Origin: an uncultured Saprospiraceae bacterium
Lineage (GTDB): Bacteria; Bacteroidota; Bacteroidia; Chitinophagales; Saprospiraceae
Reading direction: 5' to 3'
Length of the DNA: 64,000 nucleotides
Assembly (NCBI GenBank): GCA_938015435.1
Contig: CALLPN010000013.1
Coordinates: forward strand, 124,001-188,000
The notes below the pieces were generated by a model that worked only from the letters and a program-made list of their open reading frames with translations, was not told the origin of the DNA and did not search any database. The translations under genes were made by a program, and so were the position numbers. Positions 29,701-38,402 of this stretch are shown one piece after another. The stretch's first letter is position 1. Each line of letters begins with the position of its first letter.

Positions 29701-31091
29701 ACATTACGTTGGGTAGTGATACAGATATGCCCACAATCGAAGTTGCGGCAGGCGAAACTGAGCCATTTGAATTACCTTTTATGGTTACCAATCAACTTGG
29801 TTGTATTCTCTTGGATACATTAAATGTAATCATTGCGGAGATGCCAATTTTGACGTTCAATAGCACATTGACAGAGTGTGGACAATTAGAAGTTTGTTTT
29901 GATATACCAGTCGATTTCTTTGGATTTTCAATTTGGGATTTTGGCGATCTTACTACTTCTGATGACACATCTTTAGATATGGCGCCTTGTTATACCTATC
30001 CTGACTTTGGCACTTACACAGTGACCTTGAGTAATATCTCAGGAATCTGTCAAGCAGAACCCGTAAGTATGCAAGTGGTTATCAATCCACAAATAGAAAT
30101 CAATGAGATTTCGAACGTAACAGTGTGTGATGGTGATGAAGTTACTTTAACGGCAGAGACCAATTTAGATGTAAATGCTTATACGGCAATCTGGTGTACT
30201 GCAGCTGGTGATACACTTTTTGTAGGTAGCCCTTATGTATTTGTGCCTACAGAAGATTCAGATGTAACTCTTAAAGTTTCGGATATTAACAATTGTAATG
30301 ACTCTCAAATAATTTCCATAGAAGTATTTGATTTTGATCTTGACGTATCATTTCCTGAGGTGTTCTGTGGTGGAGCTGAAGTTCCTGTTACAGTTGTGAA
30401 TAATAGTGATGGAGATTTGACATATCAATGGGGCCCTGAAGATTGTGTGGTTTCTGGTGGTAATACGGCAAATCCTGTCTTGACAGCATCAGGTGATAAT
30501 AAACAATTTACAGTTACAGTGTCAAATAATGATACAGGATGTTCAATGGATTTTTCTTATGATATTCCAGTTACAGAGTTCAATATCGATGTAGATGCAT
30601 CACCTGATACGACAATCAATGAAGGAGATGAAGTAGATATATTTGTTGTTGGAAGCGAAACCGGTGATACTTACGAATGGAATAACGGAAATATGGATGA
30701 GACTCAGACTGTAATGCCTGAGGACACTACAACTTATACAGTTACAGTTACTGACGTTAATGGATGTACGGATACAGCAGAAGTTACAATTAATGTCAGA
30801 AAGCCAGAATGTGATGAAAGAGATGTTTTTCTACCTAATGCATTTACCCCTAACGCAGATGGAGTTAATGATGTGCTTTTTCTAAGATCGAACTTTATAA
30901 AAAGTATGTCGTTGATCATTTACAATAGATGGGGTGAAGAGGTTTTCAAAACTACTGACCAATCTATAGGTTGGGATGGTACTCTCGAAGGAGAAAAACT
31001 TGCTCCTGATGCATATGCTTTCGTTCTAGATGTAATATGTATTAATGACATTGAATACAGGAAAAAGGGAAATGTATCAATATTAAGATAG
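26775..31091 (+). CDS. Large surface protein with T9SS type B (gliding_CTERM) sorting domain
   Basis: A 1438-residue secreted protein. After a signal peptide (cleavage near A42) the mature part starts THIVGGDFTY, common in gliding-associated proteins. It contains a PKD-like domain (about 322-405), four repeats of roughly 93 residues (about 412-778, each with a ..GC... and a F-T-L-T-D-L-S-like strand), more Ig-like domains, and a C-terminal CHU/gliding domain (about 1349-1438: VFLPNAFTPNADGVNDV, YNRWGEEVF, GWDG). Type B domains need a SprF-like partner, which heads this operon. The start could be codon 1, 3 or 11; all keep the signal peptide. It probably acts as a surface adhesin or filament. 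Confidence 0.88.
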   Translation: MTMNKINSNSMNKINHRDVFAGVLKCLLVGIMFLFFSNDISATHIVGGDFTYTQIGDNTFEIKLTIRRDCFNGEEAFDTIANVFIYNEFGDPFSYTTLDGWSNGVLKIPFMGSDTINEVLISDCGFEGAQVCVHEANYIDTISLPTNQDFGFIIAYERCCRNVSLNNIVEPLETGTTEYIQFPSLALTEGNSSPRFNSWPDLYICADEQLVFDHGATDPDGDELRYRLCTPSRGATKDDPLALDHIEDFPPLPVEYSFPYSINDMLGGTPLVIDEQTGELTAIPNLVGQFLVGVCVEEWRDGVKIGETRRDFEYNVRICAEAPVASFDAPTSQCDGDLEVSFTNQSTDVLLYQWNFNFPSTDPAFISTEENPTFTFPSEGTYTVQLQAFRGTDDCADEFFQEITVINSDIDANFKVSIGECIDDNSFTLSLSDISTDNSVGYDIVDAEWTINQGGNIQNTNGLNTGVDLDLTGGDAEVTLLVTSSSGCTSTVTQTISIDDLLALSDFSFTANGCPTAETLQFTLTDLSSGLNTNYTPLFWDWTIVSNEGTNTFTGPVITNSLDPFQTISVTLVVTFDNSCSATVTKEFNLEDNIPISDFEVALIGCLDNGLASFTFSDLSNLIPDNPSNPTNWNWTITLLDGTVINSDLQVVELDLDPNQVISAGLLVNFENGCVANVSKDLNLEDMLPSASYLLAPESCPDGNSVDITLTDTSTNSDGVTPVSINWAVGPISNIQNFTGSPVSLNIPKDSLIFVSQIVMFSNGCIDTIAEQIIPGPFAVLNFNGDPVFACAGSNVPLLINPNPDFNYTFDPELGLDFTNGVHDPIFVGMQDMTYNVTVTDGLCTVEGSVDVNVEEGVELVVEGEELSCDGVVNLTASGGVGEGVYEWTLASDPNTVIFTGENLMTTFDGNSETYVVNFQNDDCPGIAVTTTVAKLAIDIELIEPFQICAGDSIQFVVLNNDQDQTLIYEWEDNVHITLGSDTDMPTIEVAAGETEPFELPFMVTNQLGCILLDTLNVIIAEMPILTFNSTLTECGQLEVCFDIPVDFFGFSIWDFGDLTTSDDTSLDMAPCYTYPDFGTYTVTLSNISGICQAEPVSMQVVINPQIEINEISNVTVCDGDEVTLTAETNLDVNAYTAIWCTAAGDTLFVGSPYVFVPTEDSDVTLKVSDINNCNDSQIISIEVFDFDLDVSFPEVFCGGAEVPVTVVNNSDGDLTYQWGPEDCVVSGGNTANPVLTASGDNKQFTVTVSNNDTGCSMDFSYDIPVTEFNIDVDASPDTTINEGDEVDIFVVGSETGDTYEWNNGNMDETQTVMPEDTTTYTVTVTDVNGCTDTAEVTINVRKPECDERDVFLPNAFTPNADGVNDVLFLRSNFIKSMSLIIYNRWGEEVFKTTDQSIGWDGTLEGEKLAPDAYAFVLDVICINDIEYRKKGNVSILR

Positions 31092-31214
31092 CTAATTGAG
31101 GAACCAATTTGGTGATGTTATGACCATTAATAAAAATGATAGCCCATATTTTTCTAATAGAAAAAAAAGTCTGAAAATATAGCAATAATTTAAATGCCTT
31201 AGAATTGATTTTCA

Positions 31215-31259
31215 AACAGATACCATCAAAGATGGTGTCTGTTTTTTTTTTTTTTTTTT
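31215..31259 (+). terminator. Strong terminator after the T9SS operon (18-T tract)
   Basis: A stem of 13 pairs with one G-T (31215-31227 with 31231-31243), an AAA loop and an unbroken run of 18 T. It lies about 120 bases after the last stop codon. Confidence 0.9.
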
Positions 31260-31302
31260 GATCTATTTTGTTCTGTTAAAATAGTTTTCTGGTCAAGATG
31301 AA

Positions 31303-31328
31303 ACTCTAGTTAGTAGAGTATTTTTTTT
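31303..31328 (+). terminator. Second hairpin with T-tract
   Basis: ACTCTA (31303-31308) and TAGAGT (31314-31319) form a perfect 6-bp stem, followed by A and eight T. No reading frame precedes it, so it is either a back-up terminator or the end of a small RNA. Confidence 0.45.
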
Positions 31329-31443
31329 AGTTGTTCAATTAATTACTTAATACTTTAAGTTGTTTTTGTGTACATTGTCATTAGTAATGCAGAATGTTTT
31401 AAAAGAATAGGTATCATTATTGTTTGAGTAATTTTTAATTGAG

Positions 31444-31469
31444 AAAGACTTATGTAGGTCTTTTTTTTT
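31444..31469 (+). terminator. Third hairpin with T-tract
   Basis: AAAGAC (31444-31449) and GTCTTT (31458-31463) enclose an 8-base loop and run into nine T. It is the third such structure within 260 bases. Confidence 0.4.
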
Positions 31470-32698
31470 AGACTCAAACCTATTTCTTTTTGTTAGGGAT
31501 CATATTACTGTTGTTGTGAGGAGAATGTTTTTTAGATCGATAATTAGAGCTTGTTTATTTGGTTTTAATTGATGGAATGAAATGTTTTTTTTGTACTCTA
31601 ATGTGCATTGGTTTCGATGCTGTTAATTGAAAGTATGTCTTATTTATATAGTACGGAGGAAGACAGGTCGATATAAATGATAAAGGCTGTAGGTACTTTT
31701 GGTTTCACTCTGTGGTTTAATTAGGAGACACATCGTAAAGTTGGGGTCTATTGTCGTTTATAAAAATGCAATAAACTCAATTAGCAAGATCTTTAAAACG
31801 CTAATTCTAGATAGAAAAGAAAATAGCAGGTTGTGGCGATGATCGGCTTTGTTGGAGTAGGGGTGTGGTTTGTGCAGAAAACCTTCTAACGTAATTTCAT
31901 TCTGTCCAATAAATTGAATTATGACGTGCTGGCGTTTTAGCACAACGTTCATAAGAATAGTGCGGATATAAGAACACTTTTAGTTAGATATTAATGAATT
32001 ATATAAAAGAACAGATTGTAATTGCAAAGTGTTAATTGGATGATCATTACTGGTTGCTTAGTATGTGTTAATTTAATTTGAGTAAATTCCTATTGTTTAT
32101 TTGATTCAGAGTAAATACAACTTTTACCAAATTAGGATACATAACATTACTCTTTTCGTTGCCTTTTAGTAACTCATTTTACTCCTATAATATACCTCTC
32201 TTTCATATCCAAAATAAGCCTCGGTCGAATGTAAAATTTATTATTTATTTTTTGAATTTTTAGAGTGTTTTGGTTCATGTTTTATTTGATTAGTATTGAA
32301 AAGAAAATCTTGCCTGCAATATCTATCAACATACCAAGTATAATGATATTTTGCAGGATAATCGACTGGCTATTCTAACAGCGCTTTCTGCTTTTTCAAA
32401 AGCGTTAACCTTTGTTCAAGTTCCATTATCTTTGTTCTGTGCTTTGAAAGTTTGTAGTGAGTTATGATTTTCTCAATCAAAGTTAGAGCATTTGGGTAAA
32501 CAGATCAATATGGTACTGCGGATCTTGTATCGAAAATTTCCTTTTTGCGTCTGTTGCGATATCTTTCTATTTTATCTTTCTCCTATAATCTGTAATTTCA
32601 AAAACATAATCTTGTCAAGTCTGCTTTACTCAGTTGATAGACTATGCTTGATCCATAATGTCTCTTTTGTAAGACACTATGTTAGGTATAGGCGCAGT
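31470..32698. other. Long non-coding stretch
   Basis: About 1.2 kb with stops in all frames; the longest frames (64 codons minus at 31758-31952, 78 codons plus at 32492-32728) look random. A hairpin (GTGCT/AGCAC, near 31925-31942) sits in a locally GC-richer patch. No tmRNA, RNase P, 6S or riboswitch motif was recognised. It may hold regulatory RNA or be decayed sequence. Confidence 0.4.
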
Positions 32699-32737
32699 AC
32701 AAAAAAAAGAGCTTTCTACAAAAAGTAGAAAGCTCTT
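32699..32737 (-). terminator. Terminator of the deacetylase operon
   Basis: A perfect 13-bp stem (32707-32719 with 32725-32737) with a five-base loop. On the minus strand it is followed by eight T and lies 26 bases after the stop of the deacetylase gene. Confidence 0.85.
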
Positions 32738-32762
32738 ACATTGTATACTTATTACTTAACGA

Positions 32763-35405
32763 TTAAAACTCAATGTCAATTAGACCTTGAGAGTTAGACT
32801 TCAATGTAGCAGAGCCACCTGTTAATGATACAGAGTTTACTGATGTATTAGTATTAAGTTTAAGCGTAAGTGCTTTACGTCTTAAATTTGAAGGTACACC
32901 AGAAATATCTATAGTAATAGTCTGTGTATTACCACTAACTGAAGAACTAGATACAATTGCAGATTGTCTTACTGCAAGATATTCATATACTTCCTGAGCA
33001 GGAGCCATCCATACTCTGTTGTTATAGTTGTTCTTGATGTAATTCATGTAAGCTCTGAAATCGTTCTTTAGAACTACTGCATAAGGCTCACCAGGGCTTC
33101 CTACTCTATGAGAATACTCATGGAACCAGAGGTGATTACCATTTACTGATTGATTAGCTATACTAGTGATGTCGCTACCATATGGAGTAGCTTCCGTTTC
33201 TAGTGTATTTCTATGCATTTCAAATTGGTTTAAATTGACAGTTCCGTCAACATCAAGCCCTCCATTACCAGGCATGAAGTATTTTTGATCGTGCATAGAA
33301 ACATTTCCATTTGCGAATACAGTACTCTTATAACCATTATAATCTCCTGATGGTACCATGAAGTGAGTTGGTGTAAATCCAATATTCGATTGAATTACCG
33401 AGGCGCCATTGGTTACTTCTGTATAGTAATTGCAACCATATGCACAATGCTTCCAACTGTGGTTGAAGATATCCCAATCTGCATTGTATAATGCTTGTAT
33501 CTGTGCCCAAGACATATATGATCCTGATTCACTAGATAGTATATGCCATGCGTTAATTGATAGCCCGGCTTTGTATGCTCTGTTGCCTCCGAATCCATCA
33601 GGATATGTAAATCCGCTTTCATATTGATCTACAGTCCAACTAGTTCCACCATTATAGAAGTGAGAGTTACTTCCTCCTTTTAATATTGGTAGTACATTGT
33701 AATATTCCCAAGGACCACCATCGTCTATGGTAAGACTATACGCAAAATCCTTATCAAATCTTAATGCCGTTTTGTTTGCAGATGGTGAACCAGAAGGTGA
33801 ACCATTGTAATTAACCGTCAATGTTATGGATGAGCCACCACCAGTATTACAGTTAGCTGTAGATGAATTGGCTATATTAGAAATGTCCCCAATGTTGTTA
33901 GCCTCATCGATAGCTTTAATTGCAAAGTAATTATTCGTGCTACAATTTAATCCGGTCACAGTATGTGTTTCACTTGTTCCAGCGGTTTTTGGTGAACTAA
34001 CACCTTCTATTACAGTTGCATTAGCGAAATTAGAAGCATTAATTGGATTAGAGCTTTTTCTTAAGTCATAAGATGCAGCCATACCAATGTTTAGATCATC
34101 ACCAGGTGATGTCCAATTTAATACTATACTAGACTGCGTAGGACTTGACGTTGACAGATTCATAACCGTACTAGGAGCTGTAGTGTCACCAGTGGGTCCG
34201 CCACCACCACCACAATAACCATAAACTAAAACCTCTGCGGCATAAGCATATAATTGGGACATTTCAAATCGAATATATCTCGTAGTCACGGATACTGGAT
34301 GCTCATTCCATACTTGCCATCCACCTAGATTATCACTAAATAATGGTGTTGATAGATTCCAGTTGGCAGGGGATGTTCCTGAGTATGCTTTAAATGGAAT
34401 TGATGCTTGTCCATGTATATCTCGTACATATATTCTTGTGATTTCATAATTGCCTCCTAGATCTATATATCCGGCAGCTGGTACATTTGCAGAATTCCAT
34501 CCTGCACTCCAACGTTGTGTAGGCGCCCCACCTGGTCCTGTTCTTGGGTCACCAGAAATAACTTGTTCATCAAAAAGGTTGGCAACATCGCCTCCACCAA
34601 ATAACATTTGACTAGAAGCGATTTGACATAAAACCTCGGTAGTGCCACCACCACCATTTCCACCACCGTTTCCACTAGTAGAATTTACTGTTAATGTGAA
34701 ACTAGACGTTGAAGATCCTCCAGGTCCAGTAGCTGTTATTCCTATGCCGTAACTACCTGCATCTCCAGTACTAGGATTGAAGGTTAGTAAACCATTTCCA
34801 TTACCACTATTTGTAAAATTTCCGAAAGATGGTAATCCACTAATAGATAATGAAGTTGCATCTTGTGCAGATAATCCTACATTAGCAGCTTGTCCTTCAT
34901 CCATATTAGTGTCTCCAATTGGATTTATGCTTGGAGCAGGTATTCCGCCACCGCCATCAGGTGTACCATAAACTAATATAGTTCCGACTCTTGCATTGGC
35001 GCTTGACATCTCTAGCCTAAGATATCTTGTATTTGCTGTAATGAAATGAGAATTCATCACCCCATAATTATTCAAAGGATCATTAATAACTGCACTTGAA
35101 CTCCAATTACCTGGAGATCCTGTAAAGATTTTAAAACTTCCACTACCTGAATAATCATATAATGCTATTTGAGTTAGATTGTAATCTTCTCCCAGATCTA
35201 TAACCGCTCCGGCTGGGTATAAGTTAGAGTTCCATCCTGGTAACCACCAAGTTGTATTACTATTATCTACTAAGACATCAGAAGTGTTTTGACCGCTTTC
35301 GTCTGTTATCATACTGGCAGTCAGTGTTATAGGCACGTGAGCAAATGTGCTATTTATAACCCCAAAAAACAGTACCGCTAATATTATTATGTTAATTTTT
35401 TTCAT
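32763..35405 (-). CDS. Secreted NodB-type polysaccharide deacetylase with discoidin-like and FnIII domains
   Basis: An 880-residue exported protein. The signal peptide ends STFA (22). Two discoidin/F5-8C-like carbohydrate-binding domains (about 25-150 and 256-397) flank an Ig-like domain (about 158-240) and Gly-rich linkers. A fibronectin type III domain (about 410-515) follows, then a NodB-like deacetylase (about 540-815). Motif 1 is TIDDG (559-563) with the catalytic/metal Asp pair, and motif 2 is NHSWKH with H649 and H653 as metal ligands. A short beta domain ends the protein, but no T9SS sorting domain is visible. It probably removes acetyl groups from a surface or food polysaccharide. 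It is the second gene of an operon, 34 bases after a small sorting-domain protein. Confidence 0.82.
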   Translation of the reverse strand: MKKINIIILAVLFFGVINSTFAHVPITLTASMITDESGQNTSDVLVDNSNTTWWLPGWNSNLYPAGAVIDLGEDYNLTQIALYDYSGSGSFKIFTGSPGNWSSSAVINDPLNNYGVMNSHFITANTRYLRLEMSSANARVGTILVYGTPDGGGGIPAPSINPIGDTNMDEGQAANVGLSAQDATSLSISGLPSFGNFTNSGNGNGLLTFNPSTGDAGSYGIGITATGPGGSSTSSFTLTVNSTSGNGGGNGGGGTTEVLCQIASSQMLFGGGDVANLFDEQVISGDPRTGPGGAPTQRWSAGWNSANVPAAGYIDLGGNYEITRIYVRDIHGQASIPFKAYSGTSPANWNLSTPLFSDNLGGWQVWNEHPVSVTTRYIRFEMSQLYAYAAEVLVYGYCGGGGGPTGDTTAPSTVMNLSTSSPTQSSIVLNWTSPGDDLNIGMAASYDLRKSSNPINASNFANATVIEGVSSPKTAGTSETHTVTGLNCSTNNYFAIKAIDEANNIGDISNIANSSTANCNTGGGSSITLTVNYNGSPSGSPSANKTALRFDKDFAYSLTIDDGGPWEYYNVLPILKGGSNSHFYNGGTSWTVDQYESGFTYPDGFGGNRAYKAGLSINAWHILSSESGSYMSWAQIQALYNADWDIFNHSWKHCAYGCNYYTEVTNGASVIQSNIGFTPTHFMVPSGDYNGYKSTVFANGNVSMHDQKYFMPGNGGLDVDGTVNLNQFEMHRNTLETEATPYGSDITSIANQSVNGNHLWFHEYSHRVGSPGEPYAVVLKNDFRAYMNYIKNNYNNRVWMAPAQEVYEYLAVRQSAIVSSSSVSGNTQTITIDISGVPSNLRRKALTLKLNTNTSVNSVSLTGGSATLKSNSQGLIDIEF

Positions 35406-35439
35406 TTTCTAGCTGTTTAATTTTTAATAAGGAGATCGA

Positions 35440-36180
35440 TTATCTTACGAAAGATCTGAGTTTAAGAATTTGATCTCCATTAGAAATTTGAAGAAAATAT
35501 ATTCCATTCTGTAAATGAGAAACATCTAAACTTTCTTGAGAAGTTTTAGACATATTCTTTGTTGATACTAATCTTCCGCGGCCATCAAATATTTTGATGT
35601 TGTCAAATTCAGCTGAAATATTTGAAACCGTTATATTTCCATTTGAAGGATTTGGGAAAATTGTAAAGTTGTTAGCTGAGCTAGCTTCGTCAACACTCTT
35701 TACACTTATGTCTTTAATACTTAAATGTCCCTTGTATGCTTGACCTGGATACACGTAAAAGTGTAAATGAGAGATCTCATCAAAAGCTATATTAGAAGTT
35801 CTAAGATCTAGAGATAAGTCTTGGAATTCTCTTAAATACATAGCCTCAAACTCTTTGTTTGATATCGTAGTCGTTTTTCCAGTTTTACTTACTACATCGA
35901 CTTGTATATCTAATTCGTTAGTCGAATAGAGTTTCATTTCGATAATTGGAAATGATTCTAAGTCCATGAAAGAAACCTCCATAGTGAATGGCTCCCATGC
36001 ATCTTTGTCAATATGAAGATGGTAATCCTCATCGTGAACATGTCCTTGGTATGCATCACTGGTATACCATTGTAACCCTAATACATCGTCTCTTTGACTA
36101 TCCACTGAACTGTCAGCTTGCGCCATTATTGAGCTAATGGAAAAGAGAAAAAAGCCTAAAATGCTTAATAAATTTTTCAT
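35440..36180 (-). CDS. Small secreted protein with T9SS type A sorting domain
   Basis: A 246-residue protein with a signal peptide (ends SIMAQ), a beta-rich middle of about 140 residues, and a C-terminal type A sorting domain (about 172-246: FTIFPNPSNGNITV, IKIFDGRGRLV, LQNGIYFLQIS). The middle (WEPFTMEVSFMDLESFPIIEMKLY and HLHFYVYPGQAYKGHLSIKDI) looks like a jelly-roll domain, possibly carbohydrate-binding, but I recognise no family. It is the first gene of the operon with the NodB-type deacetylase, so the two may act on the same polysaccharide at the cell surface. A palindrome lies 90 bases upstream. Confidence 0.78.
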   Translation of the reverse strand: MKNLLSILGFFLFSISSIMAQADSSVDSQRDDVLGLQWYTSDAYQGHVHDEDYHLHIDKDAWEPFTMEVSFMDLESFPIIEMKLYSTNELDIQVDVVSKTGKTTTISNKEFEAMYLREFQDLSLDLRTSNIAFDEISHLHFYVYPGQAYKGHLSIKDISVKSVDEASSANNFTIFPNPSNGNITVSNISAEFDNIKIFDGRGRLVSTKNMSKTSQESLDVSHLQNGIYFLQISNGDQILKLRSFVR

Positions 36181-37150
36181 GTCTTTTCGTTTAAATAAAT
36201 ATGTTAATAAATAGGTATATATCGAACTACGTCAACAACTGTTCCGTAGTAAGAGTATTGAATCACTAAAAATGTAAGATATTTTACATTTGTAATGATT
36301 TGATTTTCATTATATTATAAAAGTACAGTTTCTACTAAAGCATAGTTACCGTACAATTATAGGTCACCTTGTATATGACACTATAATAGCGGGTCAACAC
36401 CTATTCTAAATCTAAATTTCATAGGTCTTTACACTACATTTACAGCTGTTTTTACAAACAGAGGTATAGTTTTTAAGTATAAGTGAAGACATCTCACTAT
36501 ACTAATGTGGTTTTTTTCAAGAGGTAGACTAGTAGTTAACTATGCGATAGCATAATTTGTTAAGAACATCTTCTTTGCAGAAAGACCTTCCATAGATTGG
36601 GGATAATCTATTCGAAACAACTCTATAAACACAAGTGCTTATATAGGTTGATATCTAAAAAAAATAAAAGGGAGTAAAATAAATTTAGCAATTGATTCCG
36701 CAATCTGTTTTGCTAACATTCTGAAGTAAATATAAAACAAAAAAATCAATAATGTAATACTGTCTATGCAAAAAAATACATTTGAACTCATTTTCTTTAA
36801 ATAAGTAACGATGTCATTTGAAAGTGTTTTTCATACTCTTTACTGGCTTCAATGATTAATATCTAGCCATTTTAATTCAGTCTATATATATAGACTTGTT
36901 AATAATATGCGTATAAAATATAAGCAGGGGGTATTCTAAGTATCAAAGCGCACTGTGCAGTTGTTAAATCGCAAAGTCAGCTCTGGTACGAGATTCCAGA
37001 ATTTAGGGCATAACAAATTTTAACTAGATTGTGATTGTCTGGTTAAAATACTGGGATTCGCTCAATGAAAGCACTTAATTATTTAAAAGCCCTATTTGAA
37101 ATTAAGACTTTTGTAGATTAAAAAAGTCTGGTTGAGAATTAGGCTTATGT
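36181..37150. other. Long intergenic region
   Basis: About 970 AT-rich bases between the T9SS operon start and yajC, both on the minus strand. The upstream control region of the operon should be here; the palindrome at 36270-36291 is the only clear element. No gene or RNA was recognised. Confidence 0.45.
36270..36291. promoter_or_regulatory. Palindrome AAATGTAA-N6-TTACATTT, possible CRP/FNR-type operator
   Basis: A perfect 8+8 palindrome with a 6-base spacer; the core TGTAA-N6-TTACA has the geometry of CRP/FNR-family sites. It lies 90 bases upstream of the small T9SS protein and overlaps a TACATTTG box on the plus strand. Confidence 0.4.
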
Positions 37151-37459
37151 CTACTTGGTAGTATTCAAGTACTCACTCATCTCTTTATTAACCGTACTAG
37201 CAATTACATCGATATGAGTTTTTCCAGCAGTTTCGATACGAATAGTCTTACCCTCTATTTTTGAAATTTTACCGACGATACCACTACCAGTAGCTACAAG
37301 ATCTCCTTTAGCAAGGGCGCTAAAGAATGCTTCCTGCTCTTTAGCTTTTTTCTGTTGTGGTCTAATCATAAGGAAGTATACTACTGCCATAATAAAGATT
37401 AGAGGTACCCATTGAACTAAAAAGTCAGTGTTTGCTTGTAGAATAGTTGTATATAGCAT
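37151..37459 (-). CDS. yajC: Sec translocon accessory protein YajC
   Basis: A 102-residue inner-membrane protein that associates with SecDF and YidC to assist Sec-dependent export. It has one N-terminal membrane segment (about 17-33, WVPLIFIMAVVYFLMIRPQ) followed by the hallmark RPQQKKAKEQ and a small cytoplasmic beta domain with GDLVATGSGIVGKI. Length and motif are standard. It diverges from aroK with 57 bases between the starts, and a TATATTTG promoter-like box precedes it. Confidence 0.93.
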   Translation of the reverse strand: MLYTTILQANTDFLVQWVPLIFIMAVVYFLMIRPQQKKAKEQEAFFSALAKGDLVATGSGIVGKISKIEGKTIRIETAGKTHIDVIASTVNKEMSEYLNTTK

Positions 37460-37493
37460 AATTGATCGTTTTTATAATCTGAATTTGATAGGT

Positions 37494-37501
37494 CAAATAT
37501 A
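37494..37501 (-). promoter_or_regulatory. Promoter -7 box (TATATTTG) for yajC
   Basis: An exact TAnnTTTG match on the minus strand, 34 bases before the yajC ATG, in the short divergent region shared with aroK. Confidence 0.4.
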
Positions 37502-37516
37502 TAACTTGCAGACTAG

Positions 37517-38023
37517 ATGGTGAACTCTAATACACATAGAATATATCTTATCGGTATGATGGCCTCAGGAAAGTCCACTGTTGGTAAGTTGCTCGCAAGT
37601 CGGCTAGGGTATTCATTTGTGGATATGGATGCTGAAATAGAGGAGAAGTCAGGGAAATCAGTAAGTGACATATTTAGAGATGAAGGTGAAGAACACTTCA
37701 GACAAGTCGAAAGTCAACTTTTAATAAGTCTCTCTCAAGAATCTAAAATTGTGATATCTACTGGGGGAGGAACACCTATACAAAGTGGAGGAATAGAAAA
37801 GATGCTCACAACAGGAAGGGTAATTTGGCTAAAAGTATCGATGGATACTATTTTTGCAAGGCTAAAGAATGACATTTCAAGGCCTTTAGCTCAAAACATT
37901 ACTAAGAATAAATTATCTAGAATCGTCAGGTCACGTAATCCCATCTATAAGCAAGCCGAGATTAAGGTTTGGAATAAAAGTGAATTAGAAGATGTGGTGG
38001 AGAAGATTATGTTTAAACTTTAA
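37517..38023 (+). CDS. aroK: Shikimate kinase
   Basis: A 168-residue cytoplasmic kinase that phosphorylates shikimate at the 3-OH with ATP, in the chorismate pathway to aromatic amino acids. The P-loop GMMASGKST is at 13-21, the shikimate-binding DMD at 36-38, substrate arginines near R54 and R62, and the GGG loop at 83-85 (STGGGTP). The lid arginine region (ISRPLA) follows in the C-terminal half. Length is normal. No other aro gene is nearby. Confidence 0.93.
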   Translation: MVNSNTHRIYLIGMMASGKSTVGKLLASRLGYSFVDMDAEIEEKSGKSVSDIFRDEGEEHFRQVESQLLISLSQESKIVISTGGGTPIQSGGIEKMLTTGRVIWLKVSMDTIFARLKNDISRPLAQNITKNKLSRIVRSRNPIYKQAEIKVWNKSELEDVVEKIMFKL

Positions 38024-38402
38024 TTTGCTAAAGTTAGATTGAAGCAAAAGCTCAGTTCTAATTCTTGTGTTACTGAACGGTCCGTATATCTAGTGTACGT
38101 CCAATGGATAAAGCTAATTTAAGCATTAAAGCCCAACGTACCAACAAAGCAGATTGAATCTATGTTGCCTAAGACGTATGATTATGATATACCTGTGTTA
38201 TGTACAGCATTCCCCAAACGCGGATAAACCTTTCTTTGCTACTGATCTCAACTTGCGATTAATATTCATGATTACTAAGAATGAAAATCTGTGTGTTGGC
38301 CGTTGAGAGTTGGCAGTTCATTGTGTTGTACTCATAACTTGGGGAAACAATGGCTTTTAGGATTAGACTTAAAAAGTAAATGAGAAAGCAGCATTTACTT
38401 AA
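38024..38402. other. Intergenic region, no signal seen
   Basis: About 380 bases between the convergent ends of aroK and the membrane subtilase gene. No terminator hairpin, RNA or reading frame stands out. Confidence 0.4.

Noticed and set aside
31758..31952. 64-codon minus-strand frame in the long non-coding stretch
   Set aside because: No family, no promoter or terminator placed for it; expected by chance in 1.2 kb.
32492..32728. 78-codon plus-strand frame before the deacetylase operon
   Set aside because: It ends inside the opposite-strand terminator and has an unlikely composition.
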